Origin: Opisthorchis felineus
Lineage: Eukaryota > Platyhelminthes > Trematoda > Opisthorchiida > Opisthorchiidae
Reading direction: 5' to 3'
NCBI GenBank assembly: GCA_004794785.1
Contig: SJOL01010039.1
Coordinates: forward strand, 872,638 to 936,637
Length of the DNA stretch: 64,000 bases
In this document: positions 9,631 to 22,153 of the stretch, in pieces
How positions within the stretch are numbered: position 1 is the stretch's first letter
Layout: every line of letters begins with the position of its first letter
Notes under the pieces: generated by a model
What the model saw: the letters and a program-made list of their open reading frames with translations, nothing else
Told to the model about the DNA's origin: nothing
Database searches by the model: none
Made by a program: the position numbers and the translations under genes

Positions 9631-12600
9631 AATCAACAATGACTATTCTCATAGTTCATTTTATGTCCTAGGAAATGCTTTCCTTTTAGTTTGTTTATTA
9701 GCAGTGAGTCTTCTAATTCGTGGAAGTTGGCGACCTTGAAAAACCGCGTACTCAAACTAGCAAGGTGCTGCTGAACTAAGCAGTGAGCATAGACTTAGTT
9801 TATCAGAACGCTCCAACTTCAGAAATACCATAGTTTCGAAGAAATCACTTTCAATAGTTTCACCGGATGATGACCGGTTACTTTCACCATGCTGACTCAA
9901 ACTTCCATGTCGTCCAGGATGTCGAAACTATCGTAAAACGAGAAGATTGTTATCGCTATATCACCTGATGAAAGGTGTGTGTTTCTGTTGCCTCGTCCGC
10001 TGCAGGCTTCACCAACATTCTTCTACTGAGTGGCCTGTCGGTAAGCGTGCTACCTCATAAAATGAGCAAAGTAATCAAAAAGCTGCTCTGATATCTCCTT
10101 GATTTCTTGGTTTGTAAAGCAATAAATTTGGGCGATTTTCTGGACAACTTAATTTGCTGTTAGCAATCCTGAGATCTAACTACAGTTTGAGTGTTGATCA
10201 CCAACATGATTACAGATTTTCCCATACTTTCTCTCAAGGTGAAAACAAAGAGCAGGCCTATTCTTCCGACGGGCTTTGGAATATAGTTTATTTTTTCATA
10301 TAAGGTGTACGCTAGCGGAAGTTGTGGTACAATTCATGATCCTCAATGGGGTATTTTTGTCTGCGATGTTCCGGGATGATTCGAGGTAGACGTTAAATCT
10401 GAATAACAGCATTCAAACAAACTTTTATGGAACAGCTACACACTGGCATATATAGCTTCACAGTTGCGCTCACTAAAGAAACTGCATCTGCACGTTAGCT
10501 TGCAGTGGTTGTTAATGCACCCCCTCCCCTCGTGGCTCCGAATAAGGTTCTCCATACATCTCTTAGAAAGTTTCCGTTTGGAGTCCAGATCCACCAGAGA
10601 AGTCACATAAAATGTCATAATACTGGATGGAGGAAGTTGCTAGCAGACAGATTCTAGAACCGGAAATAACAGTTCATAAATATACGTCTTCCAACATGAA
10701 AACTTTCCTCCTATTTAATGCCACAGGCTGTCATGCACGATTCTACGTTGTTAGTCAGCAGACACCAGACCAAGTGAAGACCCACATAAGCTTCTCACAC
10801 GTGAGGCAGTAAGGTTAGCCACGCGCATAGCTCTCTCAAATCCAACCAGGAAATCCTTGGAAATACGGCACTTTTTGAGTGAACAGATCATGTTGTAATC
10901 TCTTTTCTCCACTTTCTACCACGGTTGCATGATCATGTGTTCGTCCGAAACGCGACCACATTCCCAATCCGACGGACAAGTGCTATTATTGAAGTCGTAG
11001 TAGGGCAGAACGTACTGTGCGTTCGAAACTGTCTGAACGGACACACTTGCAAGATATCACTCGCCAAAAATATGCACATAGGTTGTTCACAACTGGTATG
11101 CACATGAAAGTTCCCACGGAGATCTGATCGGATATTTGGTCAGTTACCCTGGCTAAGTTCTTCACTGATCAGTCAAGCACACTAAATCCAAACAATAACT
11201 TATCAACTTGGATCGCATATGAGCTAGATAAGAAGACGACAAGACATGCAACAACCACGGTCGCCCGCACCATCCAGTGTAAAATTCATGTTAGCTGATC
11301 CTCCGCGCAAGCGTTCAAATGGCTGTTGAAATGAGCCCATGGACATTGAGTACACTAGCAATGTATCTGTCGCTGATGGCAAGCCGGTGACTGCACATGT
11401 TTCCGCGAAGCAGTGCAAAAGAGTGATTGATTGGAAGCACAAATCTATGGAAAGATGTCTTCCGAGCATATAAACAGGCTTTATCGATTCAATTCACCAT
11501 CGGAGTCAGCTACTGTGTATGTAAGTAGCTCGTTTCAACTTGAGCCGTTGTTTAGACGGTGGATTCATTTTGTTTTCGGATCTAGTTGAGGTATGGGCAC
11601 ATTTGCAAAGAAACCAGTCAAGCAATACTACGCGAAATAGCCATATATCCTGGCTCGGACCAATCGATTGGAGCACGTAACAGCAATGGGCTTGAAGCTG
11701 TCTGACGTGACTAGGTCTAAAAAACCGAACAACACATCTTCCTGTTGCTCAACCCGTAGTATGTTCGGAGAAGATTTGTGCGAATTTTTGGATACCTGTC
11801 TTTTCGACGTCCACTGAAAAACTGCTTCGATCACTTCACGCCAGTTGATAGTGTAATCTTAAAGTAGTATTTGGGGCATACCGAAACTGGTCATTTCTGT
11901 GCATCAAACTATCGACAAAACTCAGTTTGTTCTGCACTTCGACCACTGGTTAAGGATGCGCGTGCAGTCTGCCGTTTTTGTATTCCCCTGAGAAACACCT
12001 ACGACAGAACACTACTCCATGGATCGTCAACCGAGTTCTGCTTAGCTGTCTGTTATGGTGACGTGCACGTTGGTAAAACCAGGCATTGTGAACTTTCCCG
12101 TCCAAAGGCCGTATGCCATAGCAGCGCACGGTCGTTGCAATCCTGTCATATCTGCTCAACTCATTCCATCATCCTACCTAACCAGTGGTAAGTACAAGGC
12201 ATTAAAATGTGCAGTCGGGATGCTGGGTGAGAAAGGCCACGGTAGCCTGTTCTGTTGCGCGGCATAAACGCCTCCCCCCCCCAAGAGATTCGGAAAAGCC
12301 GCGCTTTAAAGGCACACACTGTACGGCCTGACAAGCTTGGAATCTGGGCAGATATCGCTTCAATCCAACGTATGAACACTCTATCAGCCTTCATGCGCAA
12401 ACCAGTGTTGGATTACCTATTTAATTCCGGCAACCAGTGTTGTCTAGCACTAATATGCTCAAGAACCAGCGGTGATGCGTGTGGACCCAGCAGAGTGCTT
12501 GAATGAGCCCTCGCGGTGACAACGGCCGTATACTCTCATGAGACTATCTGCGGATTCGCTAAGTGTCGCAAAAAATAAGCTTCCGCAGGTTGACCAGCTG

Positions 12601-15600
12601 CTAAGCCTAACTAATCGCTAATGCTAGTATGTGTTTGGTCCAGGTGATTTTCTCCCACCTACCTGGAATCCCTGACAGGTGAAGAACACGTCTGACTTTG
12701 TTACAGGGTGGTCTTGAAACTGTCACCCCATTTATGCAAAACTTAGTTCACGCAATAACGCGCCTAAAATTGGACTAGTTGCTATACCGATCAAGTTGGT
12801 CTTGACGCGTAGGGCTGGAGAGGGACAGTACGCACCTTCATATCCGGGACATGTCGGCATGGCCACAGGTACCGGTGCTCGGGTCAGGTGTGTTTGATAG
12901 AGCGACAGAGCGGCTGAGTTAACGTGGCACCCAAGCAGCAAGCCTTTTGTGGCTTGCCCGTCATTTTTACTCGAAGTCCCAAGGTTGGCTTTTTGCTGCG
13001 AAAGTCGTGTTGTCTGCCTGAGCCTCTTCCTAATGCGGACTGAAAAATAGCATGGCAACACTGTCAAAACAAGCCTCCGAAACCATGTGACGGAAATCAC
13101 ATGACCCGGTTGCCATAATAGCCATAACCCAGCGATTTACGCTCGCATAGACGAGTCACCAGGCCACAGCAATCTTGGGTGGAGTTGATTTCACACTGGT
13201 GGTACTGCCGCTGCAGTTTTGCTCATTTCGATCCGTTCCTCACTGCTTGTTGCCTGTAGGTAGGGCTGTTCCGACTTGATCTCCTTTAGAGAATAATCCT
13301 CACACAAGAAGACTGTTTTCATTGATTGTGATCTTTTGTGAAGTCGGGCAGCTAGTGCGCACTACGCATTGTTTTCGCTACCCACATTGTAAAAAACAAC
13401 CCTATTGCTCGAATCGCCTAACGGAGATAACAACAACCTCAGAACTTTTGAAACCTGGAAACCATGGGTAATGAGTTGACTCGGGCCATTCGCAGTCGAC
13501 AAGTGAGGTTCGCTCACTGTTCTACTGATTACATTTCCTATTCTATCGGGGTTCCACCGGAGCGAAGCCCGGTAGGGTTTTGCTGACGTTCGGTTTACAC
13601 GACCTTAGGGTGCCTGTATCGAGTGAAAACGACTGAGCTTCAAACTTGTTTCGAGTTCATGAGGTTCGTTCACTCAAAAATATTGCGGATTCGAGTAGGA
13701 TAGTGATTGGTACTGATCACCTATCACTCGATTATTTGTGAAAGACTATTATGCGATCTCCAGAAGATTTGAAATATCCGTTTTTCCATGTTAGTCATGA
13801 TGGTTGGGGTGCATCAGATGGATGAAACCACATGCATACCCAGGCACGACTCAGTTTATTAGATGGGTTGCAGGATATAGCAAAGCCTTACTCGGCCCCA
13901 CTGAATACGATTCGGGCACGGAATATTACACCTCGGTATTGGAGCGATGAAGTGTTCTCCTAGCGGGACACGTGGGCCGACTTCCTAAACTGCATTGATA
14001 TCAAGGTTTGTAATCACTACTGTGGTGCTTACTGAATGCGGATCTTCGGACAACACGTTTCACTGAAACGAAGGAAGAAGCTCGGCCTTTGCGACGGATG
14101 AAATGCTCTGAATGGTGGTGTCAGAAAAGCCGAGGGTCTGATCACTGAGGGCTTGAATCCATTGTTGGGGTTCAGTGAAAACTGCGAAAATGACAGCGCG
14201 TTGGAGACAATCTTCCATAAGTTATGTTATGCGTATCCGCGGCCACCAACTAGACGCGGAGGATATCTAGCTGACCGCCTCTGCACACGTTTTATGACGA
14301 TGACCTTTGGTTCCGAGGTTTCATATAGCCTTCCTAAGTGGACTCTTTTGGTCAGATGTGATCTTACCATATTTCTGCAGTACAGAACAGGAAGAAATCA
14401 ATTTTTTGTTGCCACAGGAACACTAAAACTCATCCAGATAAGCGGACTAGTGGCCGGATTACCAGGACTTCCGTTATCCTGCGTACTACAAAGCTAGAGA
14501 GTGCACCACATCTAGTTCACCCTTGGTGAATATCATCAGCAGTGCGCCTATAAAAAATCTCAGGACAGATTTGAACCCCCGACTCCCCGGATAGTTCTAA
14601 CACTTCCGTTCATGCATAAGCGGCTGGTCTGGAAACTAAGACACATTCTAGCGAGATTTGACTACACCATCCTCCATTTATACCACGTGATCTAGTGTTG
14701 ATTGGCTCCTCGACTGACAGCGAATTGTCAAATGCTTCCCTTTCTGAGCAGGTATATTCCGCTCTCAGTTGTCACCGACTGACGCACAGATAAATCGTTA
14801 CGTTTGATGTGGTGAATCACGAAATGTTGGTCTCCCACTAACAAGGATGGTTATACGAACATTCAAACTCTGAACGAGTTTGCCACCAAATTCAGTACGA
14901 ATAATGCAAAGTCGCGCTGGATTCCTGGCGTTTCTTTAGTTACAACTGAAATATATTTCTACCAGGCTCTCTATAAGCGTGCACCCAAAGCGCGAATACT
15001 CACCAGTTAGTCACTGAAGATTGACTTCATTCCTTGAACGTCCATCGCGAACTAGCTTTTTATCAATTTCGGGTGATGAATTTCTCATTAATTTGAATAG
15101 ACGACTTGCTCCTAAGTCGAGCTCATTAAACTGACGCTCTCACCTATCGGTGCCCTATCTAAAATGATGATAAAGAAGTAATGAAGTCCTCGGCGGAGAC
15201 AGTCACTGGAAATTGTCTAATCTAACACAGCCAGGTAAACGTTCGGTTCTGAAAGGTACATATGCATGATCTGTACTAACGTAATGTTTCTGATCACCAG
15301 TAAACGCCAAGGAAGCGTCGCAACGAATCTACACAAAGTGTCATTACACTCAGTGAAGAAGGAGCCGGGAAATCGTTGGGTATGGTGCAGGCCGAATAAG
15401 CTCAGTAGTTTGTTCCTATCTAGTGGATGCAAGCTGATTGTCGTGCATTATCAGTTCATTCTCCATCATTTTACTCGAAAACTTGTCTGTTATAAAAACT
15501 TCTTTCCTGTAAACATAACACTCAGTACTCGTGAGAAAGTATCCCACATTTGATCGTGTCTCGTTCGATCCGTAGGAAAAAGACCACCGATTGGCTGACT

Positions 15601-16686
15601 GACTGAGAAAAGGTTTTTTCACAGGGTATCTAAAGCACACAGATCCAAATATTTTATGGTTCATGCCCACATCCGAACCCCGTCAATTAGATGCGCGTGC
15701 ACTTATCGATCATTCCTATCGTTCGTGCTTTATTGATCCATGGGCTGTATCGACTGTTGCATTCCTCTCTTGGTTGAGTAAAATTTCCTCACTAGGCAGG
15801 ATTAACTTTGCGAGTATGGTCACTTCGAATTCGCATGCAGCAAACAATAGGAGCAAAGCGGATGGTCTTCTCGCCCCACGCAAATCGGGTCTCAACAACT
15901 AATTTTTATTGGAGTAGAGAGTGCATTGTTCCGGACCAAACAATCATACGTCACTCCAGATGAATTTCAGCAGAACATCGATTTTCCACAGAGCTCGTGA
16001 GGAAACCTAACGCAGACCTGAACGTTAGATTCGGCACCCTTGATCAGGTGCTACTTCGCCAGCATGGTTACGACCTCCGAACTAAAGACTGCCAAAGCCT
16101 TCTACTCCCGATCAGTGGCACCAGTTTTTACAACCACCCACCTGAGCGTATTAATTATCATTAGAACAACCTGATGTGAACACACCGAATTCCAGTATTG
16201 ACATCACCAAGCTCAAGTCTGCGTTTCTGTTGATAAACTCATATTTGAAAGCTGGATGCCGAACCAAGAACATATATGTGAAAAATATATGTGACCCACT
16301 CAAACCCCCACTGACGATGTCACCTCGATTGGTGATGAAACATTTTCAACCTAAATGCCTAGCTTGGCGAACAGACCAACAATCAAGCAGCGCACCCGAG
16401 CTACCCATATTCCGCAACATTGCCATATGTGAACATAGCTCTGTAGATCTTTTCCTCAGATCTTTTATAGTGCCACTGTCCTCTTTCTAATGGTTACTCT
16501 ATTGACCATACAACACTAACAACACACTAAAACAAGCTGCGGTCGATGACAGTGTGCGGTATGACTTCATCCCAAAAATCCACTGTTTTCATTATAATGT
16601 TCAAAAACTAACACCGCTGACGTGTTGCGAATTGGGAGGATTACACTCTAGATGGTTACCGTTCTGAGGTCACATATACTGGGTTC
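9631..16686. other. Long stretch without supported gene
   Basis: Only ORFs up to 122 codons on both strands, none with a recognisable domain, conserved neighbour or clear splice structure. Examples are 13100-12732 minus and 14153-14497 plus. The frame-free composition suggests intergenic or intronic DNA built of old repeats. A segment near 16400 (GAGCTACCCATATTCC) recurs near 37897. Confidence 0.4.
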
Positions 16687-17091
16687 ATGAGGATAAGGAA
16701 AGTTAACTTGGCCCTTTGTTTTTCTGATGAAGCGGCTGGCGGTGGAGTACAACTGTGCCATCAACCAGGAATGCTGTCTTCCGTGGGTGTGTTAAATACT
16801 GCACCAGTTTCTAATGGATTTGTCGATTCTACTGAGTGCGGTTGCTGGATTGAATGCTTGATGGGGAGGCATTTCAAACATTCCGTAATTCGTCTTCGTG
16901 TAAGTTGTAGTATTGCCAGACAATTGAACTGGAAACAGCACGTCTGCTTCCGCGTGAAAATAACTAGCCACATCACTTCGCCAAGTGCTGCTACCTTCGA
17001 CCTTGTAACCCTCAACAGACAAGCGACACCTTACTACTGGGTGCCTGTTGAAGATTTGAACGATTCCGATGAGCGCTTAATGACCCAATAA
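16687..17091 (+). CDS. Hypothetical 134-residue ORF before an AATAAA-repeat tail
   Basis: ATG at 16687 opens 134 codons ending ...DLNDSDERLMTQ, and the stop is followed at once by AATAAATAAATAAATAAA (17087-17104). That tail could supply polyadenylation signals for a terminal exon. It also looks like the simple-repeat 3' tail of a non-LTR retroelement. The protein has several Cys and His residues but no domain I recognise. No splice structure is evident. It may be a retroelement end or chance. Confidence 0.25.
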   Translation: MRIRKVNLALCFSDEAAGGGVQLCHQPGMLSSVGVLNTAPVSNGFVDSTECGCWIECLMGRHFKHSVIRLRVSCSIARQLNWKQHVCFRVKITSHITSPSAATFDLVTLNRQATPYYWVPVEDLNDSDERLMTQ

Positions 17092-17104
17092 ATAAATAAA
17101 TAAA
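17087..17104. repeat. (TAAA)n microsatellite
   Basis: Four to five tandem AATA/TAAA units directly after the ORF stop. Confidence 0.9.
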
Positions 17105-17899
17105 CTGACCGGTGACATATCGATCAGGGGCATAGTACAAAGGTGTAAATTACATCTTCGTGCATCACATCTTCAGTAGGAGTGCAGGATCCGATCAATC
17201 GTTTTTGCGTTCCCTGTGTGTTGCTGAATCGTACTGTCGCACTCTATCTAGTTTGGAGGGGCTCGATATACCGCATCTCTGCCGATTACGTGTTGGTTGC
17301 AACCAGGGCAATACAGCCGAACCAGGCGTAGAAACTCAGCCCAATTGTGTTACTACGCTGTCAAAGCCTGGAGAATGTAGCACTGCGAAGGCCTGACCAA
17401 GCAGTCATGTGAGAACGGCTTCCGGCATCTTAGCCGGGACCAACTTGGTGGTATTGTTAAGACGGCTAGGCCGAGCGGACGTGTGTAGCGGTTGTTGCTG
17501 GGACAATCGTACGTGGGCTTGCTTGCGTTGATCGTGTCGGTGAGGGCCAATACTGCAACATACCTATCGTCGCGTGACTAGACTGGGACGGTGACGAACA
17601 CATAAAGGTGCAGGGGGCAAAAAACCTAGTCGAAATCGGTTGATCTCACCCGCTGCTTTTTTGTGTGCATTAGAAACGACCAGTTGTAGAAGATTACAGG
17701 ATGCTCCAAGACACCCCCAGGTGTGAGAAACTACGGTCACACCGACACTGTTCACCCGTCATGAGTATAGTTCAGGTGTGGAATGCCGACACAGTTGTCC
17801 CTCAGTTGTCATGGTTCTCATACCAAGTTCACCGAAGCAATCCTTTTTTGCATAAAACCGTAGACAAAACACAATTTAACCCTGTGTAACCCATGTGAT
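17105..17899. other. No supported feature
   Basis: A locally GC-richer stretch (17350-17600) gives short ORFs on the minus strand (17550-17353, 17755-17564) without recognisable domains. Confidence 0.4.
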
Positions 17900-18430
17900 A
17901 GTCAATCGTATCTCTTGCCGAATGATCCTAGTAACTCGGAGTCCTTACTGGTTCTCAACAAGAATGAAACAGCTGTACTGTGTCCGTCGGCATTTTAGCA
18001 TGGAGTTTCCTCATTGAGAGGACGAAATCTCAATCGAAGATTACAAAATATCACATCACGATCAATCTCTATGTGGCTCAGAGGAAGAATAATTCCACAA
18101 GATGAGTGGAACTTCCATCTGAGGAGTCGTCACTTGAGGAGCCAGTCAATACGTGACTTCGTGAGGTGGATTCTGTGATTGAAGGATGAATGGCGCCATA
18201 TCCTGTCTAAGTGAGAGCTAATCACACTGCTTTTCAGCCGCTCGGGGCCAAACAGTCATGAGACCTCCACTGGCCGGAAGGTCGCGGGTTCGAAGCATTC
18301 CGGAGATGCGCCCTGCTGCTGAATCCCAATAAGGATGAAACAGCTGTATCATGCTTCTCAGCTTTTCAGCACAGATTGGCCTCACTGACCGGACGAAATC
18401 TAATCTGAATATTACAAACCTCCTCACTTC
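17900..18430 (+). repeat. Hammerhead/tRNA-headed SINE, family B, partial tandem dimer
   Basis: Two ribozyme-like segments share GAAACAGCTGTA with their GAAA at 17966 and 18337, 371 bp apart, each followed by a GACGAAATCT-type block. Between them lies a tRNA-like region (18230-18300: TCATGAGACCTCCACTGG..., box B-like GGTTCGAAGCATTCC). A second copy of the whole arrangement is at 56690-57030. The arrangement recalls the schistosome Smalpha type of SINE, which combines a pol III-like promoter with a hammerhead; that comparison is from general knowledge. Confidence 0.7.
18306..18358 (+). ncRNA. Hammerhead ribozyme, family B (one core change)
   Basis: Core read as CUGCUGA (18316-18322; consensus CUGAUGA, one change). 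Stem II is AUCC/GGAU (18323-18326 with 18333-18336, four perfect pairs) with loop CAAUAA. GAAA follows at 18337-18340. Helix III is the palindrome ACAGCUGU (18340-18347). The predicted cleavage site is GUA after 18348. Helix I is poorly paired in this copy but perfect in the copy at 56920-56964. Probably inactive as it stands. Confidence 0.7.
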
Positions 18431-18819
18431 TCTACTGATCCGAAATGTCTAGCTAGCGTAATCCGTCATACAGTGACCCTCATCCAAGGAAAGGCCTGTA
18501 TTTCTCATCAAGGTCGTCCGTATAGAGACAATATCTATAAAGTTGACTTGGTCTTTCTGGCGACGAAAACGTTTGAGACACTTTTTACCCACCTACTTCA
18601 CTCTTATGTAATTCATGAACTTCGTCGACCTGTTCTAAATAGTTCAATCCTCTGACCAGAGTTTGAAAAAAAAGATTGAAATTGTCCATATTAGAAGCAG
18701 AATGGAAAATACTTCTGACTGATTCTGCACCTGTATTGTTCGCTATGTGAACCTGAAGGAAAGTAGCGTCGGGCAAACCAACTCCATCGCTCAAGCGTGA
18801 GCACGTTCGCCTGTTCACA

Positions 18820-19060
18820 CGTTGTAATACAGGCACATCTAGCGTGCGCTGGTGGAGTACTAGTAACGCGCTCGTCTCACATATCAAATACCCGGAGTTC
18901 GAAACCCGGCACGGTCAAGGATATGCATTGCTGATGAGGTCTAATAGGAGCGAGACTCGATTCCACTGCTTTCCCCCTTTGGCGCGGACTCACCGAGCCA
19001 GGAAAGGGGGACTGTTCAAAAGTGAGTGACATGAATGTCAATGTGAAAATGAAGCAGTTT
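18820..19060 (+). repeat. tRNA-derived SINE, family C, with hammerhead
   Basis: The tRNA-like head runs from GTGCGCTGGTGGAGTACTAG (about 18845) to the box B arm CCGGAGTTCGAAACCCGGC (18893-18911). A hammerhead-like block follows (18925-18969), then the tail GGACTCACCGAGCCAGGAAA and ACTGTTCAAA. Related copies: 7380-7600 and 9530-9630 (minus), 28480-28640 and 38740-38960 (plus). Confidence 0.75.
18925..18969 (+). ncRNA. Hammerhead ribozyme, family C (degenerate)
   Basis: CUGAUGA is intact at 18931-18937. Stem II 18938-18941 with 18948-18951 has three of four pairs. The GAAA site reads GAGA (18952-18955). Helix III is near-palindromic ACUCGAUU (18955-18962), with UUC before the predicted cleavage at 18963. 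Helix I pairs GCAUUG (18925-18930) with CACUGC (18964-18969) at five of six positions. The long-range pairing supports ribozyme descent. The G for A change in the core predicts loss of activity. Confidence 0.65.
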
Positions 19061-20689
19061 GGGGAGTTGGAATTCTTTCTTGAACAATGGTAACTTTCGT
19101 AATGTTTTGAACATTTTTGGCACCAGTTTGACAGTTCCGTCTCATTGTGTGCTGTCCTTACAAACAAAAACCTGTCCAGTACAGAATACTGAGTTTTATC
19201 GACTGGAGTAGCCCGTTTTACATGGGAGTAGAAGTGGTCACAAACGAGTCCATCTTGTCAGTGGACGAGGCTAAGTAACATATTTCTCCCTCTGATGAAT
19301 AACTTTCGGAGTATTATTACATATAGACCCAACAACCTCCCACTAGTTAGTACAGCCATGATAGAATTAGGATAGTTCACGAAAACATGTCAATACCTAA
19401 AGAATTAGGTGAGAGGTAACAAATGTTCTATTTTGCCACTTGTACCCATGCAAACCTGACCAATCACGCCACTGAAAGTGTGGGCTTAGTCGACCAGTTG
19501 AAGCGCTCGCAATGACTGTCTGGCCTTCGGATACTGTCGGGTTGAGCGTACTGTCTGTGACACACCGACTGTCGCATATTCACATAACGGTGCTGACATT
19601 GACGGTGCATCGCTTACATGCACATTCATAATCATATCCTCTTTTCCAATCTTTAAACAGTTTAGCTACACAGTGTGTAGTGATCCGGCAAAGGTTACAA
19701 GCATAAGTAAACTGGTTTTCGGTCTCTGACCAGGAATTCGTCCCTCTGGATGAAAGGCTTCGATTCGGAGGTATCTCTTTCGGGGGACTGCTGCACCTAG
19801 TTTGGTCATAGATGGAAAGCCTGGGCTCTTATTACTCTACATCAAAGTCTAGGAACATCGAAAATCTCCGTATCTGACATATTCGGATTGTTGTGTGACA
19901 ACGACGCTGACTAGGCTCTGTACGCGCTCCACACACGGATGACACAATCAATACATGTGCCTTGATCTCACAACATAAATAAGGACAGAGTAGAAGCAGT
20001 TAACCTTGTACATCTTTTACAGCGAGTCTCCCCGCCGTGCAGCTACCGCTGTTTATTCTAACCATAGCTGTAGACGAGTGAATAAGCGTATTCACTGATT
20101 CACTTGGACCTCTGATGTTGTGTTACCATGTTCTAAACAAATACTCTATGGACAACCTGCGGAGAACAAAGTTTGGGCATGCGGTGTTGGATACTACCAT
20201 GAAAACTGGCAGAACAAGGGTGGGAGCATTTGCTTCTTATTCGTTGTCATCCTAAGACATAGTTGCTCCAAATATCTCGCTAGATTTCTTTGGTACAGCA
20301 CTTTTCTCCAAAACCAGTGTCTAGTGTGTTCTCCCAAATAGCCGAATAACTTGTATAGCGCCTATGTGACTGTCTTGGTTAGCAGCTAGATGCATTCGAA
20401 ATTCACGATTGGTCAGAATCTCGTGACTGAAACATTTTAATGATCGATTCATGAGAGCAGCCTGCTTGTGGTGATTCCCGCCAGCTTGTTCACCGCAGTG
20501 AGCAGGGAAAAAATGGCTTGTTCCCGTAAACTATTTAGACTTTATCCCGATTTCATAATTCCTATAATTTTTTCTCCAAAATGCATCAACACAGCAGCTC
20601 GACCTCCGTCACTCAAACGCTACTAAGGAGGTATTGTAGTGTATTCTTTCCGAACCGATGCCTCCAAAAATGGCAACCAAGGTGAAGAC
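19061..20689. other. No supported feature
   Basis: Short ORFs only (for example 20120-20341 plus), without recognisable domains. Confidence 0.4.
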
Positions 20690-20830
20690 TGCTCTTACGT
20701 AACTCAACTAACAGTGAGGGGGCTGGGCCTACCTGATGAGCCCCAAGAAGAGCGAAACCGGTCGTCGGTTGTTGAAGCGCTTTTAGCAACCTTGTGAGTA
20801 ATGTGTTGTGTCTGGACGAAAACCTTGGTA
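20690..20830 (+). repeat. Hammerhead repeat family A, isolated copy
   Basis: Contains the family A signature: a CCTACCTGATGAG block, GCGAAACCGGTCG, a GTTGTTGAAG block and TAGCAACCTTGTGAGTAATG. This is the only family A copy seen outside 44-61 kb. Confidence 0.8.
20725..20771 (+). ncRNA. Hammerhead ribozyme, family A, intact catalytic core
   Basis: CUGAUGA at 20733-20739, GAAA at 20754-20757 and cleavage triplet GUC at 20761-20763 are all intact. Stem II pairs 20740-20743 with 20750-20753 (one mismatch, loop CAAGAA). Helix III is ACCGGU (20757-20762), a perfect palindrome with no room for a loop. Helix I pairs GGGCCUAC (20725-20732) with GUCGGUU from 20764, with one mismatch. This is the type I topology, with both ends in helix I. 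The most complete core in the window. Confidence 0.85.
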
Positions 20831-22153
20831 TTTTCGGATTCCTCTATTCAGTATGTGTCAGAAGAATGCGAACTCCGTAAATTTTTGTGGATGGTCAATT
20901 TGCTCACCCAAATTCGGTCGCAAAATTCGAGTTTGCGTAAGTTCGACTTTTGACTGAACTTCAGTTTTAATCTCCATAACGTAGCGGACGCTGGAAGGGC
21001 TTGATATTCTCTATCTTATAGTGCAAAAACCTACTAGCTTTTGATATTGCCAAGTCAAGTACTGAACAGTGCGGCAGTCAGAGATTACCACAGTCGGTGT
21101 TATGTTCCGTTTCACCTGCAGAACGCAGCCGAAGAGGATGAAATTTTGTCTATTACAGACAAATCAAAATCAAGGAATGAATAATATCATTAACGAGCAA
21201 TTTATGGGAATTTCAGCTGAGTCTTCCGTGAACATTAACTTAATCTACGGATGGATGTTCACCGTACAGTACCTTCCTAGGGCTTGATAAGATCAAAGCT
21301 GTTTGGAAACGTGAGTTTGAGATATTTGGAAGAAGCACCGTAATCCTAGGCGCACAGCAACTACTGACATCGTCAAGAAGCGGGTATACTGTCACTGTTG
21401 GGACAACAGTGGATACACACCTCAGGAACGCAGGAGAAGGTAATTGCCACAGTAATGGATTCAACTCGCGTGAGATAAAGCGATTCGCTTCTCTGACGCT
21501 ATACCTCTCTCAATGGGATAAAATCTTGGCCACGCAAACTTGTTTAATTTGTCGAAACCTTAGCTCTGTGGAGGTCTGCGTTTGGTAAGCTCTCTGTACA
21601 CATTACTAACCTAACAATTATCAGATTACACTAGAGGCCCAAGGATGACCGTCCGTTCTATCATGTAAATATCTAACCGTCATAATAAGGGGAGGGACTA
21701 TTCCTTGCCTGAATAACGCTCAGTTGGACCGCTTAAACCGTTACCATTTCAGACATATGATCTGAAATGGGGCCCATAAATAGATATCCACGTTGCTATC
21801 CGTCTCACTGTCGTGCCTAGAAGAGAAATCCCTTCACCGGCGCAACCCCTAAGGTAGAGATTATTCTTGAACTCAGCTTTGAATGGCTTCGCATGGAGAG
21901 ATGGTATGCTGGTTTCTGGTCAATAAGAAACGACTTAGAAGAGATTACTTCGAAAAGAGCTAAAAAACGACTCCTACTACAAGGTCTTCCATTGAGACCA
22001 GCTCCTTGATTTGAAATATCTATAGAGGGTTGAAAAACCAAGTAGCAAATTGTCGACTGACACCAGCCCGCCTCACCTATCCTTGTTGCAAAACCCTAAC
22101 CTACCAGGAGGAAGTGTTTCCATCTATTTGCTGTCGGGCTCAGATGTTCACTG
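20831..22153. other. No supported feature
   Basis: Short ORFs on both strands (for example 21464-21240 minus, 22041-21817 minus) lack recognisable domains. Confidence 0.4.

Noticed and set aside
9631..16686. Many 60-120-codon ORFs as genes
   Set aside because: Length is as expected by chance, several start at non-ATG codons, and none shows a motif or a conserved neighbour.
16728..16735. CTGATGAAG as a hammerhead core
   Set aside because: No GAAA or NUH triplet at the needed distance and no helix I partner. The same holds for matches near 9963 and 46343.
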